64,000 nt of DNA from Alphaproteobacteria bacterium SO-S41 (GTDB taxonomy: Bacteria > Pseudomonadota > Alphaproteobacteria > Micropepsales > Micropepsaceae), in assembly GCA_019670725.1 (NCBI GenBank), contig AP024629.1, positions 4,278,001-4,342,000 of the forward strand. The letters are read 5' to 3'. A program made the position numbers and the translations under genes. The notes under the pieces are model-generated. The model was not told the DNA's origin. It did no database searches and saw nothing but the letters and a program-made list of their open reading frames with translations. Below, one piece after another: positions 26,825-35,970 of the stretch (positions are counted from its first letter, which is position 1; every line of letters starts with the position of its first letter).

Positions 26825-28564
26825 TCAGCCCTGCGCGCCGCGCAGGAGCGAACCGGGGGTTTCGCCGGTCCAGACGCCGTTTTCGAAGGTCACCGTGCCG
26901 GCCTTGATCGTGTTGCGGTAGCCGCGCGGGGCCTGGAGCAGGCGGGTGCCGCCGGCCGGCAGATCGGCGACGATCTCGGGCGGGCTGAGCGACAGGCGGC
27001 CGAGATCGATGATGTTGAGGTCGGCCTTGAGGCCCGGCTTCACCGCGCCGCGGTCGCGCCAGCCGACATGGTGGGCGTTGCGCTGGGTGTAGCCGTGCAC
27101 CAGCGATTCGATCGACATGGCGCGGCCGGCCTTGTTGCCCCGCGACCAGAGCGCGATGGTCGAGGTCGGGAACGAGCCGTCGCAGATCGTGCCGCAATGC
27201 GCGCCGCCGTCGGAGAGGCCGTAGAGCGTGTGCGCGCCGGTCATCATGCCATGCACGTCGTTGAGGTTGCCGTAGAAGTAGTTGTTGATGGGAAGATAGA
27301 CGAGGCGGCGCCCGCCCTCCTCCAGCATCACGTCGTAGACATAGTCGGCGACGTCGCGGCCGGCGCGGTCGGCTTCGGCCTGCAGCGAGTTCTCGGCGCT
27401 CGGCTCGTAGTCCACCGGATCGGTCAGGCGGAACATGCGCGTGTAGCCCTTGGTCAGCACGCCGCCATTGCCGGTGAGATTGACATGGGCGTGTTCGGCG
27501 AGGATCTGCGCCTTCACTTCGGGATCGCGCAAAGCGGCGAGACGCTCTTCGATTCTGCCGTCGGTCTGCTTCGCGATGCGGCGATAGGTCGGGGTCGCGA
27601 CGAAGGGGTTGGAGGTCGAGGCAAAGGTCAGGATCGCGCCGATGGGACGCGGCGCGACCTGGGCGCTGACATCGAGCCCGTCGGCGCGCATCGCCTCGAT
27701 CTCGTTGAAGATGAAGCGCCAGCGATCGGGCGCGTCGTCGTTCTGCTGTACCGTGAAGGAAAGCTTGCGGCCGGTCGATTGAGCAAGGCCGCGGATAAGA
27801 CGGAGTTCGGTGGACGCGAAGTCGTCGTCATTGGTGAGATAGGCATCGGAGATCATCTGGATGACGCCCTTGCCCGCTTTCTTCAGCGCCGCGGTGATGC
27901 CGTGGAGTTCGGCTTCCGACGCGGTGAGCGTGCCGATATTCTGGCCGTCCTTGCTGCGGTGGAAGGTGGTGCGCGTGGTGGAGAAGCCGAGCGCGCCGGC
28001 CTCCAGCGCCTCGAAGGTGAGGGCCGACATGCGCGCGATCTCGTCGGCTGACGGCACCGCGGTGTGGTCGGCGCCGCGGTCGCCCATGACGTAGGAGCGC
28101 AGCGCCGCGTGCGGCATGTGGGCGCCGATATCCATCGTGTAGTTGCGGCGGGCGATGGCATCGAGATAGTCGGGGAAGGTTTCCCAGTCCCAGGTGAGGC
28201 CCTCGGCGAGCGCGGTGCCGGGAATGTCCTCGACGCCCTCGAGCAGGTTGATCAGCCAGTCATGCTTGTCGGCGCGGGCGGGCGCGAAGCCGACGCCGCA
28301 ATTGCCCATGGCCGTCGAGGTGACGCCGTTGGTCGAGGACGGCGCGAGCACGCTGTCCCAGGAGACCTGGCCGTCATAATGGGTGTGGATGTCGACGAAG
28401 CCCGGCGTGACGATGGCGCCCTCGGCATCGAGCGTGCGCGCGGCGCTGCCGGAGACTTTGCCCACTTCGGCGATCTTGCCATCCTTCACCGCGACGTCGC
28501 CGCGATATTTCGGGTTGCCGGTGCCGTCGACGATCTCGCCGTTCTTGATGATGAGGTCGAACAT
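26825..28564 (-). CDS. Amidohydrolase, N-acyl-D-amino-acid deacylase family
   Basis: 579 aa. Amidohydrolase superfamily: [20 protein letters not shown], metal ligands in [11 protein letters not shown], and [17 protein letters not shown], which is typical of D-aminoacylases. [15 protein letters not shown] carries the late metal-binding Asp. It closes with [10 protein letters not shown] and [10 protein letters not shown]. It would hydrolyse an N-acyl-D-amino acid or a related cyclic amide in the cytoplasm; the substrate is unknown. The start at 28564 has GGGAGA upstream. Transcribed alone, following the divergent MerR gene. Confidence 0.88.
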   Translation of the reverse strand: MFDLIIKNGEIVDGTGNPKYRGDVAVKDGKIAEVGKVSGSAARTLDAEGAIVTPGFVDIHTHYDGQVSWDSVLAPSSTNGVTSTAMGNCGVGFAPARADKHDWLINLLEGVEDIPGTALAEGLTWDWETFPDYLDAIARRNYTMDIGAHMPHAALRSYVMGDRGADHTAVPSADEIARMSALTFEALEAGALGFSTTRTTFHRSKDGQNIGTLTASEAELHGITAALKKAGKGVIQMISDAYLTNDDDFASTELRLIRGLAQSTGRKLSFTVQQNDDAPDRWRFIFNEIEAMRADGLDVSAQVAPRPIGAILTFASTSNPFVATPTYRRIAKQTDGRIEERLAALRDPEVKAQILAEHAHVNLTGNGGVLTKGYTRMFRLTDPVDYEPSAENSLQAEADRAGRDVADYVYDVMLEEGGRRLVYLPINNYFYGNLNDVHGMMTGAHTLYGLSDGGAHCGTICDGSFPTSTIALWSRGNKAGRAMSIESLVHGYTQRNAHHVGWRDRGAVKPGLKADLNIIDLGRLSLSPPEIVADLPAGGTRLLQAPRGYRNTIKAGTVTFENGVWTGETPGSLLRGAQG

Positions 28565-28642
28565 GGGCGTCTCCCGCGATGGCTTATGATTTTGTGGCGC
28601 CATTGTGCGCCCGATCGGCGCGCGCGCAAAGTGCCGCGCGCG

Positions 28643-29047
28643 TCAGGCCGCGCGCCGTTTGGGCGCGTAGTCCGCGCGGGGCGGCGCGCACTCCTCGACC
28701 GCGCAATCGTCGAACTCGCGAATGAAGGCGGCGAGCTGGGTGCGCACCTTGCGGGTGGCGGCGAGATGGCGATCGACCTCGGCGAGCTTGGCCTTCAGCC
28801 CCACGAGAATGGCCATGCCCGACGGCAGCTGCGCGTAGGGATCGGGCAGCGCGCTGCCGATTTCGCGCAGCGAGAAGCCCAGTTGCTGCGCCCGTTCGAT
28901 AAAGCCGATCGCCTCGACCGCGCCGGGCGGATAGCTGCGATAGCCGTTCGCCTCGCGGGGCGCGGGCGGCAGGATGCCTTCGTCCTCGTAGAAACGGATG
29001 CGCGAGGTGGTGACTCCCGCGGCTTTCGCGACATCGCCGATCCGCAT
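28643..29047 (-). CDS. MerR-family transcriptional regulator
   Basis: 134 aa. N-terminal winged helix MRIGDVAKAAGVTTSRIRFYEDEGILPP with the second half YRSYPPGAVEAIGFIERAQQLGFSLREI. A coiled dimerisation helix follows (LKAKLAEVDRHLA), then a short effector tail with Cys-Ala-Val-Glu-Glu-Cys, a possible metal or thiol sensor. The ATG at 29047 is chosen; the TTG at 29068 would lie inside the operator. It reads away from the Lnt-like gene and the two share a palindrome in between, the usual MerR arrangement. Confidence 0.9.
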   Translation of the reverse strand: MRIGDVAKAAGVTTSRIRFYEDEGILPPAPREANGYRSYPPGAVEAIGFIERAQQLGFSLREIGSALPDPYAQLPSGMAILVGLKAKLAEVDRHLAATRKVRTQLAAFIREFDDCAVEECAPPRADYAPKRRAA

Positions 29048-29057
29048 TGCGAGCCTC

Positions 29058-29089
29058 TTGACCTTCAACCTTGGTTGAAGGTGTAGCAG
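29058..29089 (+). promoter_or_regulatory. MerR operator in a long-spacer promoter
   Basis: A perfect dyad at 29061-29082: arms ACCTTCAACC and GGTTGAAGGT around TT. It overlaps a -35-like TTGACC (29058-29063) and a -10-like TAGCAG (29084-29089), a 20-base spacing. This fits MerR activation by DNA twisting. It drives the Lnt-like gene rightward and probably the regulator itself leftward. Confidence 0.75.
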
Positions 29090-29119
29090 GGTTGCGAGGG
29101 TTCAGCAAAGGACGATCGC

Positions 29120-30643
29120 ATGACCGCCATTCCGCACGACGCCGCCGCATCTCCATCGCGCGACAGCCAGCAGCGCTTCCTTTGGCTCGGCGCCGGCGCG
29201 CTGCTATCGCTGTTCGCAGTAGGCGGGCGCTGGGACATCCCGCTGGCGGCGTGGCTGTTCTCGATCTTCCTGCTGCGCTTCGTGCGGACCAGCCGCGTGC
29301 TGCCGGGGGTCGGCCTCGTCTGGCTGGTCTCGATCGCCAGTGCGCTGTTCTGGGTGTGGCAGGTCGCGGTGCCCGTCGTGCCCGCCACCTATGTCGCCTG
29401 CCTTGCCTTCGGGACCGTGTTCACCCTGCCCTATCTGCTGGACCGGCTGCTGACGCCGCGGCTCTCGGGCACGGCGCGGCTGTTGCTGTTTCCGGCGGCG
29501 CTCGCGGCCTGCGAATTCTTCATGGGGACTTTCAGCCCGCTTGGCGCGGCCTATGGCCTGCTGGCGGCGACACAGCGGGCGAACCTGCCGCTGCTGCAGG
29601 TGATTTCGGTACTGGGGCCGTATGCGATCGGGTTCCTGATCGGGGCGCTGGCGACGGTGGCGAACCACGCCTGGGAACAGGACTGGTCCTGGCAGCGCAG
29701 CCGGCGCATCGCCACGATCTATGCGGCGGTGCTGGGTGTCGTGCTGATGGGCGGCGAGGCGCGCATCGCTTTCTTCCCGGTCTCGCACGCGACGACGGTG
29801 CGCATCGCCGGCATCAGCCCCAGCCGGGGGGCGGCGGCGCCGCTCTTCCAGTTGATCGGCGGCCAGGCGTCACGCGACGAAGACGCGGCGCGCACCGATC
29901 CCGCAGCGTTCCGGGCAGCGTCCGGGATCGCGATCGCCGAACTGCTGGCGAGCACGCGGCGCGCGGCGCAAGCGGGCGCAAAGATCGTGCTGTGGTCGGA
30001 GAATGCGGCGACTGTGCTGGCGGCCGACGAGCCGGCGCTGCTCGCCGCCGCGGCGGCGCTGGCCAAGGAGGAACAGATCTATCTGAGCGTCGCGGACAAG
30101 GTCTATCTGCCCGAAGCGCCCTATGGCCGCGACGAGACGCATCTGATCGGGCCGGATGGAGCGGTCCTGTGGACCTATCGCAAGGCGCGGCCGATTCCGG
30201 GGTTGGAGACCTATATCCCCGGCGGGGCGCCGGCGACCGTGGTGGACACCCCTTACGGGCGGCTCGCCAACGTCATCTGCTACGACGCCGACTTCCCTGC
30301 CGTCGCCAGGATCGATGCCGACATCCTGCTGGTGCCCGGCGGCGACTGGCCTGAGATCGGCCGGGTCCATACGGGGATGGCGAGCCTGCGCGCGATTGAG
30401 AACGGCTATGCGCTGGTACGGCAGGACTTTATCGGCCTCTCCGCCGCGTTCGATCACCAGGGCCATGTCCTCGCGGCCCAGGACACGACCGGGCCGGACG
30501 CCTATGTCATGCTCGCCGACGTGCCGACGAAGGGTGTCGCCACGCTCTATCGCACGACCGGCGATCTCTTCGCCTGGGCGTGCCTTGCCGCGGTGCTCGC
30601 GCTTGCCGGACTGGCCATCGTCCGGCCGCGCGCCGTCAGTTGA
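29120..30643 (+). CDS. Apolipoprotein N-acyltransferase-like membrane nitrilase
   Basis: 507 aa. Six to seven hydrophobic helices (residues about 20-215) are followed by a carbon-nitrogen hydrolase domain and one terminal helix, the topology of Lnt. The catalytic triad is complete: Glu294 (WSENA), Lys355 (YRKARPIPG) and Cys387 (VICYDADFP). Lnt adds the third acyl chain to lipoproteins at the periplasmic face. Because this copy is under a MerR-type operator rather than in the usual housekeeping setting, it may be a conditional paralogue or act on another substrate. It overlaps the convergent hydrolase by 8 bases. Confidence 0.8.
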   Translation: MTAIPHDAAASPSRDSQQRFLWLGAGALLSLFAVGGRWDIPLAAWLFSIFLLRFVRTSRVLPGVGLVWLVSIASALFWVWQVAVPVVPATYVACLAFGTVFTLPYLLDRLLTPRLSGTARLLLFPAALAACEFFMGTFSPLGAAYGLLAATQRANLPLLQVISVLGPYAIGFLIGALATVANHAWEQDWSWQRSRRIATIYAAVLGVVLMGGEARIAFFPVSHATTVRIAGISPSRGAAAPLFQLIGGQASRDEDAARTDPAAFRAASGIAIAELLASTRRAAQAGAKIVLWSENAATVLAADEPALLAAAAALAKEEQIYLSVADKVYLPEAPYGRDETHLIGPDGAVLWTYRKARPIPGLETYIPGGAPATVVDTPYGRLANVICYDADFPAVARIDADILLVPGGDWPEIGRVHTGMASLRAIENGYALVRQDFIGLSAAFDHQGHVLAAQDTTGPDAYVMLADVPTKGVATLYRTTGDLFAWACLAAVLALAGLAIVRPRAVS

Positions 30644-31787
30644 AGCCGCGTTCGTCGAGCCAGCTGCTCAGCGTCGAGACCGCCGTCGGCAGCAGGTCGC
30701 GGCGGCTGGTGTAGTAGTGGTCGGCGCCCTGGATCTGCACGAGCGTCTTGTCCTTGGAACCCGTCGCGTCGAACAGGCGCTGGGCATGGCTGGGCGTGCA
30801 GGCGAGGTCGGCGGTGTTGTTGAGCGCGAGCAGCGGCACCGAGATACCGGCGGCGTTCTTCAGCCCGTTCGCGTTGCTCGCGTCATAGCTCCATTGCGAG
30901 AGCCACGAGCGCAGCGTCGTGAAGCGGCCGAGGCCCACCGGGCCATCGTTCGCGATGCGGGGATCGCCGAGATAGCAGGTGCCGGCCGGACGATCGGACG
31001 GGTCTTGCGCCGGGTCGAGCCAGCGCACGTCGCACATCGTGCCCTGCACGACGAAGCAGCGCTCGGCGTCGGGATCACCCTTGGCCTTCAGCTCGGCGAG
31101 CGAGGTCTTCGCCCATTCCGTGATGCGGCGGTTGCGGGCGATCTGCGCGGCGCGGAAGCGGGCGACGAACTCGTCGGTATAAGGCGGCTGCGCGGGGCAT
31201 TTGGGATCGTAGATGTTGAGCTCGACGTCGCGCTCGAACGGCCGCGTCTCGTCGAGGATCGAGGGGTCGAGCCATTCCGTCATGGTAACGCCGCGGCTGA
31301 TATGGGCGGCGAGCAGCAGGACGGCATCGGCGGCAATGTGGCCGGCGCCTTTCAGGTTCACTTCGTCGCCCGCGGGCGTGTGGGTGATCGAGGGGTTCTC
31401 GGCCTGGTCTTGATAGAAGAGCGACAGCGAGCCGCCGCCCGACCAGCCGCCGAGGATCACCTTTTCATAGCCGAAGCGCTGCTTCAGATCGGTGACGCAG
31501 GCGCCGAGATCCATCGCGCATTTTTCCATGATGAGCGCGGTGTCGTTGCCGCGATAGCGCGGGTTGCAATAGATGACGTGCCGCCCGGCCCGCGCGAGCG
31601 CGTTGACCAGCGGCAGGAAGGCGCCGCCGCCGATCGGGTGGCTGAAGAGGATGACCGATTTGGAGGGCGTGTCCGGTTTCAGCCGCATGCATTCGACAAA
31701 GACCTGGCCGGTCGGTCCGCCATAGACCTCTTTCAGGCGGCTATTGTCGGCATGGACGAAGCCGTAGGATTCGCGCTCGAAGGCCAT
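30636..31787 (-). CDS. Alpha/beta hydrolase
   Basis: 383 aa. LFSHPIGGGAFLPLVNALARAG marks the oxyanion region, the nucleophile elbow is GGWSGGGSL, the late acid is near LNNTADLACTPSHAQ and the catalytic His lies in QGADHYYTSR. No signal peptide. The substrate is unknown. The ATG at 31787 has GGAGAGGGAA upstream, whereas the open frame to 31859 lacks one. Divergent from a VOC-family gene, a pairing that might reflect a shared catabolic pathway (inference). Confidence 0.82.
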   Translation of the reverse strand: MAFERESYGFVHADNSRLKEVYGGPTGQVFVECMRLKPDTPSKSVILFSHPIGGGAFLPLVNALARAGRHVIYCNPRYRGNDTALIMEKCAMDLGACVTDLKQRFGYEKVILGGWSGGGSLSLFYQDQAENPSITHTPAGDEVNLKGAGHIAADAVLLLAAHISRGVTMTEWLDPSILDETRPFERDVELNIYDPKCPAQPPYTDEFVARFRAAQIARNRRITEWAKTSLAELKAKGDPDAERCFVVQGTMCDVRWLDPAQDPSDRPAGTCYLGDPRIANDGPVGLGRFTTLRSWLSQWSYDASNANGLKNAAGISVPLLALNNTADLACTPSHAQRLFDATGSKDKTLVQIQGADHYYTSRRDLLPTAVSTLSSWLDERGFN

Positions 31788-31888
31788 CAGTTCCCTCTCC
31801 GTGACTTGATTTGTCAGCTTTCTTGACGATACCATCGGCGAAACGAGGCGAGAGTGCAACGCCCGCGAAACGCGACAGGGAGAGTCCG

Positions 31889-32578
31889 ATGACCCAGCAA
31901 CCCAATGGCGTCCACCACCTCGCGGTGATGGCAGGCGACATCAAGAAGCACATCCAGTTCTTCAGCGAAGTGATGGGCTGTCCGCTCGTCGCGATCTTCG
32001 ACATGCACGGCGTGCCCGGCGCGCTGCATGCGTTCCTGAAGCTGAACGACCACTGCTATTTCACGATCGTCCAGATGGAAGGGAATGACGAGATTCCCCA
32101 GACGATCGGCCAGACCCATGCCGGCAGCGGCGGCGGCCGCAGCGCCTCGGGCACGATGCAGCATCTCGCCTTCAAGGTGGATACCGAGGAAGATCTGCTG
32201 GCGATGCGCGACCGCATCCGCAGCCACGGTGTGCCGGTGTTCGGCCCGCTGGACCACGGCATGTGCAAGTCGATGTATTTCGCCGGCCCCGACAATCTGG
32301 CGCTGGAAGTCGCGACGTCGGCCGAGACGATCGATCCCCGCCTGTGGATCGACCCCACCACGCTCGCCAAGTGCAACATCTCGCCCGAGGAAGCGGCCCG
32401 CTTCAAGGCGCCGGCGGCCTTCACCGGTGCCAGCCCCGTCAAGCAGCCCGCCTATGACCCGTCGAAGCCGCACATGGCCTATCCGAAGGAGCGCTATCAG
32501 GCGATGCTGGGGATGACCGACGAGGAATACAACAAGCGCGGCTATTCCAACCCGCCGGTCTCGCTCGCCGCCGAATAA
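31889..32578 (+). CDS. VOC-family (glyoxalase/dioxygenase-like) protein
   Basis: 229 aa. A glyoxalase fold of two halves: GVHHLAVMAGDIKKHIQFFSEVMG (first metal His) and QHLAFKVDTEEDLLAMRDR. The motif YFAGPDNLALEVA near the end carries the Glu ligand. The C-terminal 60 residues (ISPEEAARFKAPAAF, PHMAYPKERYQ) are an extension seen in some aromatic-degradation relatives. The reaction is unknown. The start has GGGAGA five bases upstream. Divergent from the alpha/beta hydrolase. Confidence 0.82.
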   Translation: MTQQPNGVHHLAVMAGDIKKHIQFFSEVMGCPLVAIFDMHGVPGALHAFLKLNDHCYFTIVQMEGNDEIPQTIGQTHAGSGGGRSASGTMQHLAFKVDTEEDLLAMRDRIRSHGVPVFGPLDHGMCKSMYFAGPDNLALEVATSAETIDPRLWIDPTTLAKCNISPEEAARFKAPAAFTGASPVKQPAYDPSKPHMAYPKERYQAMLGMTDEEYNKRGYSNPPVSLAAE

Positions 32579-32597
32579 TCGCGAAGACGGCCGCCGC

Positions 32598-33257
32598 CTA
32601 ACCGGGCGGCGGCGGCGGGGTGCCGATGTCGAGCGATCCCGCGGGCGCCGGGTCCTTGCTGTAGACATAGATGAAGCGCAGTTCCCGCTCCGAGCCCGGG
32701 ATGACGACGCGTACCTGGAAATAGGCGTAGGGCTTGCCCGGCAGCGGATCGGCGGCGACCAGCATGAGCCGACGCTGGCTGCCGGTTTTCTCGGCCGGAT
32801 AGGACCGATCGTCGTCGCCGACCGTGATGAAGCGACGCGTATCGACCGCCTTCATCGTCTTCGCCGACAACGGGGGTGGCAGTTTAGTGTCGCTGCCCGC
32901 AGCAGTCACATAGGCCTTGGCGCCGATCAGCTTCATGCAGGGCGTGTCTGTCAGCTCGTTCGACGACAGAAGGATCGGAATGACGGCGCCTTCGAATATT
33001 TCCCTGGAATCTATGCCCCAGAAGAAATTCATGGTCGCGCCATCGCCGGGGCAGATGCTGCCCAGCGCGCCGTCGACCTGGACGACCGCATGGCCGCCAT
33101 AGGTATCGGCGTAGTGGTCGATCACCTCCGCCTTCTCATCCAGCTTGTCGACCATCACGATCTTCTGGAGGTGCCAGACGTCGCCCGGCGCGGCGTGTGC
33201 GGGAATGGTGGAGAGCGTCGCAGTCAGAACCAGCGCCGTCATGACTCGATGCAACAT
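32598..33257 (-). CDS. Secreted protein of unknown function
   Basis: 219 aa with a signal peptide (MLHRVMTALVLTATLSTIPAHA). The mature domain has two cysteines (SICPGDG, TPCMKL) and mainly beta character, ending in a proline/glycine tail. No recognised family. It stands alone, convergent with the VOC gene. Confidence 0.65.
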   Translation of the reverse strand: MLHRVMTALVLTATLSTIPAHAAPGDVWHLQKIVMVDKLDEKAEVIDHYADTYGGHAVVQVDGALGSICPGDGATMNFFWGIDSREIFEGAVIPILLSSNELTDTPCMKLIGAKAYVTAAGSDTKLPPPLSAKTMKAVDTRRFITVGDDDRSYPAEKTGSQRRLMLVAADPLPGKPYAYFQVRVVIPGSERELRFIYVYSKDPAPAGSLDIGTPPPPPG

Positions 33258-33360
33258 GGCAGGACCTCATTCCCTGACCGGCGCGGCTGACCGTGCGTTA
33301 AGTTGATCTCCCCTGCCGAAGGGCCGACACTAGGGCGTCTCGCATTCCGCGCCTAGGTTC

Positions 33361-34749
33361 ATGGACATTTCCCCCGAAGAGGCCGCGCCGCCGCCCCGGC
33401 AGCGGCGCCAGGACGCGTTGCGCGAAACCGGCGCGATGCTGCGCCTCGCCGGACCGGTGATCGTGGCGCGCGCCGGCCTCGTCGTCATGCTGACGGTCGA
33501 TACGCTGATGACCGGCATGGCCGACCCGCACCAGATCGCCTATCTGGGCCTTGGCCTGTCGCCCGTCATGGTCTTCATGCTGATGACGGTCGGCCTGCTG
33601 CAGGGCGCGCTGGTGCTGGTGGCGCAGGCGAACGGGGCCGGCGACTTCCAGCGCTGCGGCCAGATCTGGCGCGTCGCGCTGATCCACGCGCTCGGCCTCA
33701 GCCTCGTCTTCGGCCTGATCGGTTTCTTCGCGGAGGACATCTTCCTCGCCGTCGGCCAGGCGCCGGAGCTCGCGCACGGCGCGGCGGAGGTTACGTTCCA
33801 CTTCGCCTGGGGCATGGGCGGGGTGATGCTCTATGTCGCCAGCGGTTATCTGATGGAGGGGATCGGGCGGCCGCGGGCCGGCATGATCATCATGCTCGTC
33901 GCCAATATCGTGAACGTCTTCGCCGACGGCATTTTCGCGGTGGGCTGGTGGGGTTTCGTCGAACCGATGGGCGCGGTCGGCGCGACCATCACCACCAGCG
34001 CGATCCGCTGGGGCATCTTCATCGCCATGCTGGCCGTGGTGCTGAGCCAGAAGGACCGGGTCAAATACGGGATCATCGGGGTCGCGACGCCCATCAAGGC
34101 GATCGCCGGGCGGTTGTGGCGGCTGGGCTCGCCCATCGCGGCGACCGGGTTCATGGAGAACGCCACCTACGCGGTGCTGGCGCAGATGGCGGGGCTGATC
34201 AGCCTGACGGCGCTCGCGGCGCACCAGGTGACGGTCAACCTGCTGACCCTCGCTTATATGGGCGCTAACGGCATGGCGGCGGCGACCAGCGTGCGGGTCG
34301 GCTTTGCCGTCGGGCGGCACGACCGGGCCGGGGTGGCGATCAGCGGGTGGACCGGGATCGCGCTGGGCGTCGCGCTGATGTCGTCGCTGGCGCTCGCCTT
34401 CGTGGTGATTCCGCGGACGATCGGCGATGTCTTTCTGCACGGTGACGCACCCTCGCTGGAGATTGCGGGCGCGACCATCCTCGCCGCGGGGTTGTTCATG
34501 CCGTTCGCGGGCGGGATGGCGGTCTCGATGGGAGCGCTGCGCGGTGCGGGCGACATGCTGACCGCGATGGGTGCCTATGCGCTGGGGTTCCTCGCCATCG
34601 GCATTCCCGCGGCGTGGACCTTTGCGTTCCATTTCGGACTGGGCGCGCCCGGACTCATCTATGGGTTGATGACCGGGGTGAGCATGGCGCTGGTGGTCTT
34701 GCTGCTCCGTTTCCGCCTCATCGCAGGGCGCGACGTGCGGCGAGCGTGA
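33361..34749 (+). CDS. MATE-family efflux transporter
   Basis: 462 aa, twelve predicted helices in two homologous halves. Characteristic segments are [32 protein letters not shown]-type loops ([15 protein letters not shown]) and the second-half [21 protein letters not shown]. It exports drugs or organic cations in exchange for H+ or Na+. Monocistronic. The stop precedes chvI by 73 bases on the same strand, so partial read-through is possible. Confidence 0.93.
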   Translation: MDISPEEAAPPPRQRRQDALRETGAMLRLAGPVIVARAGLVVMLTVDTLMTGMADPHQIAYLGLGLSPVMVFMLMTVGLLQGALVLVAQANGAGDFQRCGQIWRVALIHALGLSLVFGLIGFFAEDIFLAVGQAPELAHGAAEVTFHFAWGMGGVMLYVASGYLMEGIGRPRAGMIIMLVANIVNVFADGIFAVGWWGFVEPMGAVGATITTSAIRWGIFIAMLAVVLSQKDRVKYGIIGVATPIKAIAGRLWRLGSPIAATGFMENATYAVLAQMAGLISLTALAAHQVTVNLLTLAYMGANGMAAATSVRVGFAVGRHDRAGVAISGWTGIALGVALMSSLALAFVVIPRTIGDVFLHGDAPSLEIAGATILAAGLFMPFAGGMAVSMGALRGAGDMLTAMGAYALGFLAIGIPAAWTFAFHFGLGAPGLIYGLMTGVSMALVVLLLRFRLIAGRDVRRA

Positions 34750-34822
34750 GACATCAAGGCCGGTTGCGTCGCAGCGCGCTGTCCCGCACTCTAGCGTGAA
34801 TCACGGACGGACCCGCCCGAGC

Positions 34823-35536
34823 ATGCCTACCATCGCCCTCGTCGACGACGACAAGAACATCCTGACCTCGGTCTCCATGGCTTTGGAGCAGGAGGGCTAT
34901 CACGTCCGGACCTATACGGACGGGGCCGCGGCCCTCGCCGCCTTCGCCTCGACGCCGCCCGATCTCGCCGTGCTCGACATCAAGATGCCGCGCATGGACG
35001 GGATGGAGGTGCTGCGGCGGCTGCGCCAGAAGAGCGAATTGCCGGTGATCTTCCTCACCTCCAAGGACGAGGAGATCGACGAGCTGATGGCGCTGAACGC
35101 GGGCGCCGACGACTATATCAAGAAGCCGTTCTCGCAGCGCCTGCTGCTGGAGCGCGTGCGCGCTGTGCTGCGCCGCGCCGAAGCGCGCGCCGGCGGCGGG
35201 GCGAAGGACGGCACGCCCGCCGATCCCGCGCAGGCCGCCTTCAGCCGCGGCAAGCTGATGATGGACCCGCAGCGCCACGCGACGAGCTGGATGGGCAAGC
35301 AGGTGACGCTGACCGTCACGGAGTTCCTGATCCTGCAGGCGCTGGCCCAGCGCCCCGGTTTCGTGAAGAGCCGCGACCACCTGATGGACGCGGCCTATGA
35401 CGACCAGGTCTATGTCGACGACCGCACCATCGACAGCCACATCAAGCGGCTGCGCAAGAAGTTCAAGGTGGTGGACGACGACTTCGATTCGATCGAGACG
35501 CTCTACGGCGTCGGCTATCGCTTCAAGGAAGCCTGA
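34823..35536 (+). CDS. chvI: ChvI-type response regulator
   Basis: 237 aa, OmpR/PhoB class. The receiver has Asp8-Asp9-Asp10, phospho-acceptor Asp52 ([13 protein letters not shown]), a Thr/Ser switch ([11 protein letters not shown]) and Lys in YIKKPF. The winged-helix output ends [10 protein letters not shown]. In Rhizobium and Agrobacterium, ChvI with ChvG controls envelope and acid-stress genes and is essential or nearly so. The start is ATG 34823; the longer frame at 34796 lacks the family N-terminus. Assignment rests on similarity plus the chvG-hprK-PTS neighbours. Confidence 0.9.
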   Translation: MPTIALVDDDKNILTSVSMALEQEGYHVRTYTDGAAALAAFASTPPDLAVLDIKMPRMDGMEVLRRLRQKSELPVIFLTSKDEEIDELMALNAGADDYIKKPFSQRLLLERVRAVLRRAEARAGGGAKDGTPADPAQAAFSRGKLMMDPQRHATSWMGKQVTLTVTEFLILQALAQRPGFVKSRDHLMDAAYDDQVYVDDRTIDSHIKRLRKKFKVVDDDFDSIETLYGVGYRFKEA

Positions 35537-35548
35537 GCTGCGTCCCGC

Positions 35549-35953
35549 CTAGAGCACGAACGAGAAGGGCAGGAGCTCGCTCATGGGGCGTTCGATCGCG
35601 CGGCCTTCCCAGCGGAACATGACATGCGCGCCGTAGCCGTGCTCGGCGATCACCTGCCGGCAAGCGCCGCAGGGCGGGGCGTCGCGGTCAACGCCGGTCG
35701 CATCGCGCGCCGAAACCGCGATACGCTTCAACCGCGCCGTGGGTCCGAGCTTCGCCATGCCCGCCGCAATGGCGTTGCGTTCGGCGCAGATGCCCGACGG
35801 GAAGGCGCCGTTTTCGACATTGGCGCCGGTAACGATGTGGCCGCCTTCGAACTCCGCGGCCGCCCCGACCTGAAACTTCGAGTAGGGCGCATAAGCCCCG
35901 TCGCGCGCGGCGTCGGCCAGCGCCATCAGGCGATCAATCGGGTCGTTGCTCAT
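35549..35953 (-). CDS. cdd: Cytidine deaminase
   Basis: 134 aa. Zinc-site motifs GICAERNAIAAG (Cys plus catalytic Glu) and PPCGACRQVIAEH (two Cys) are intact, and the substrate loop SKFQVGAAAE is present. It deaminates cytidine and deoxycytidine to uridine forms in pyrimidine salvage. It lies on the opposite strand between chvI and chvG, an unexpected place, and is divergent from chvG with only 17 bases between start codons. Confidence 0.93.
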   Translation of the reverse strand: MSNDPIDRLMALADAARDGAYAPYSKFQVGAAAEFEGGHIVTGANVENGAFPSGICAERNAIAAGMAKLGPTARLKRIAVSARDATGVDRDAPPCGACRQVIAEHGYGAHVMFRWEGRAIERPMSELLPFSFVL

Positions 35954-35970
35954 CGTCCCACGATAGGCCG

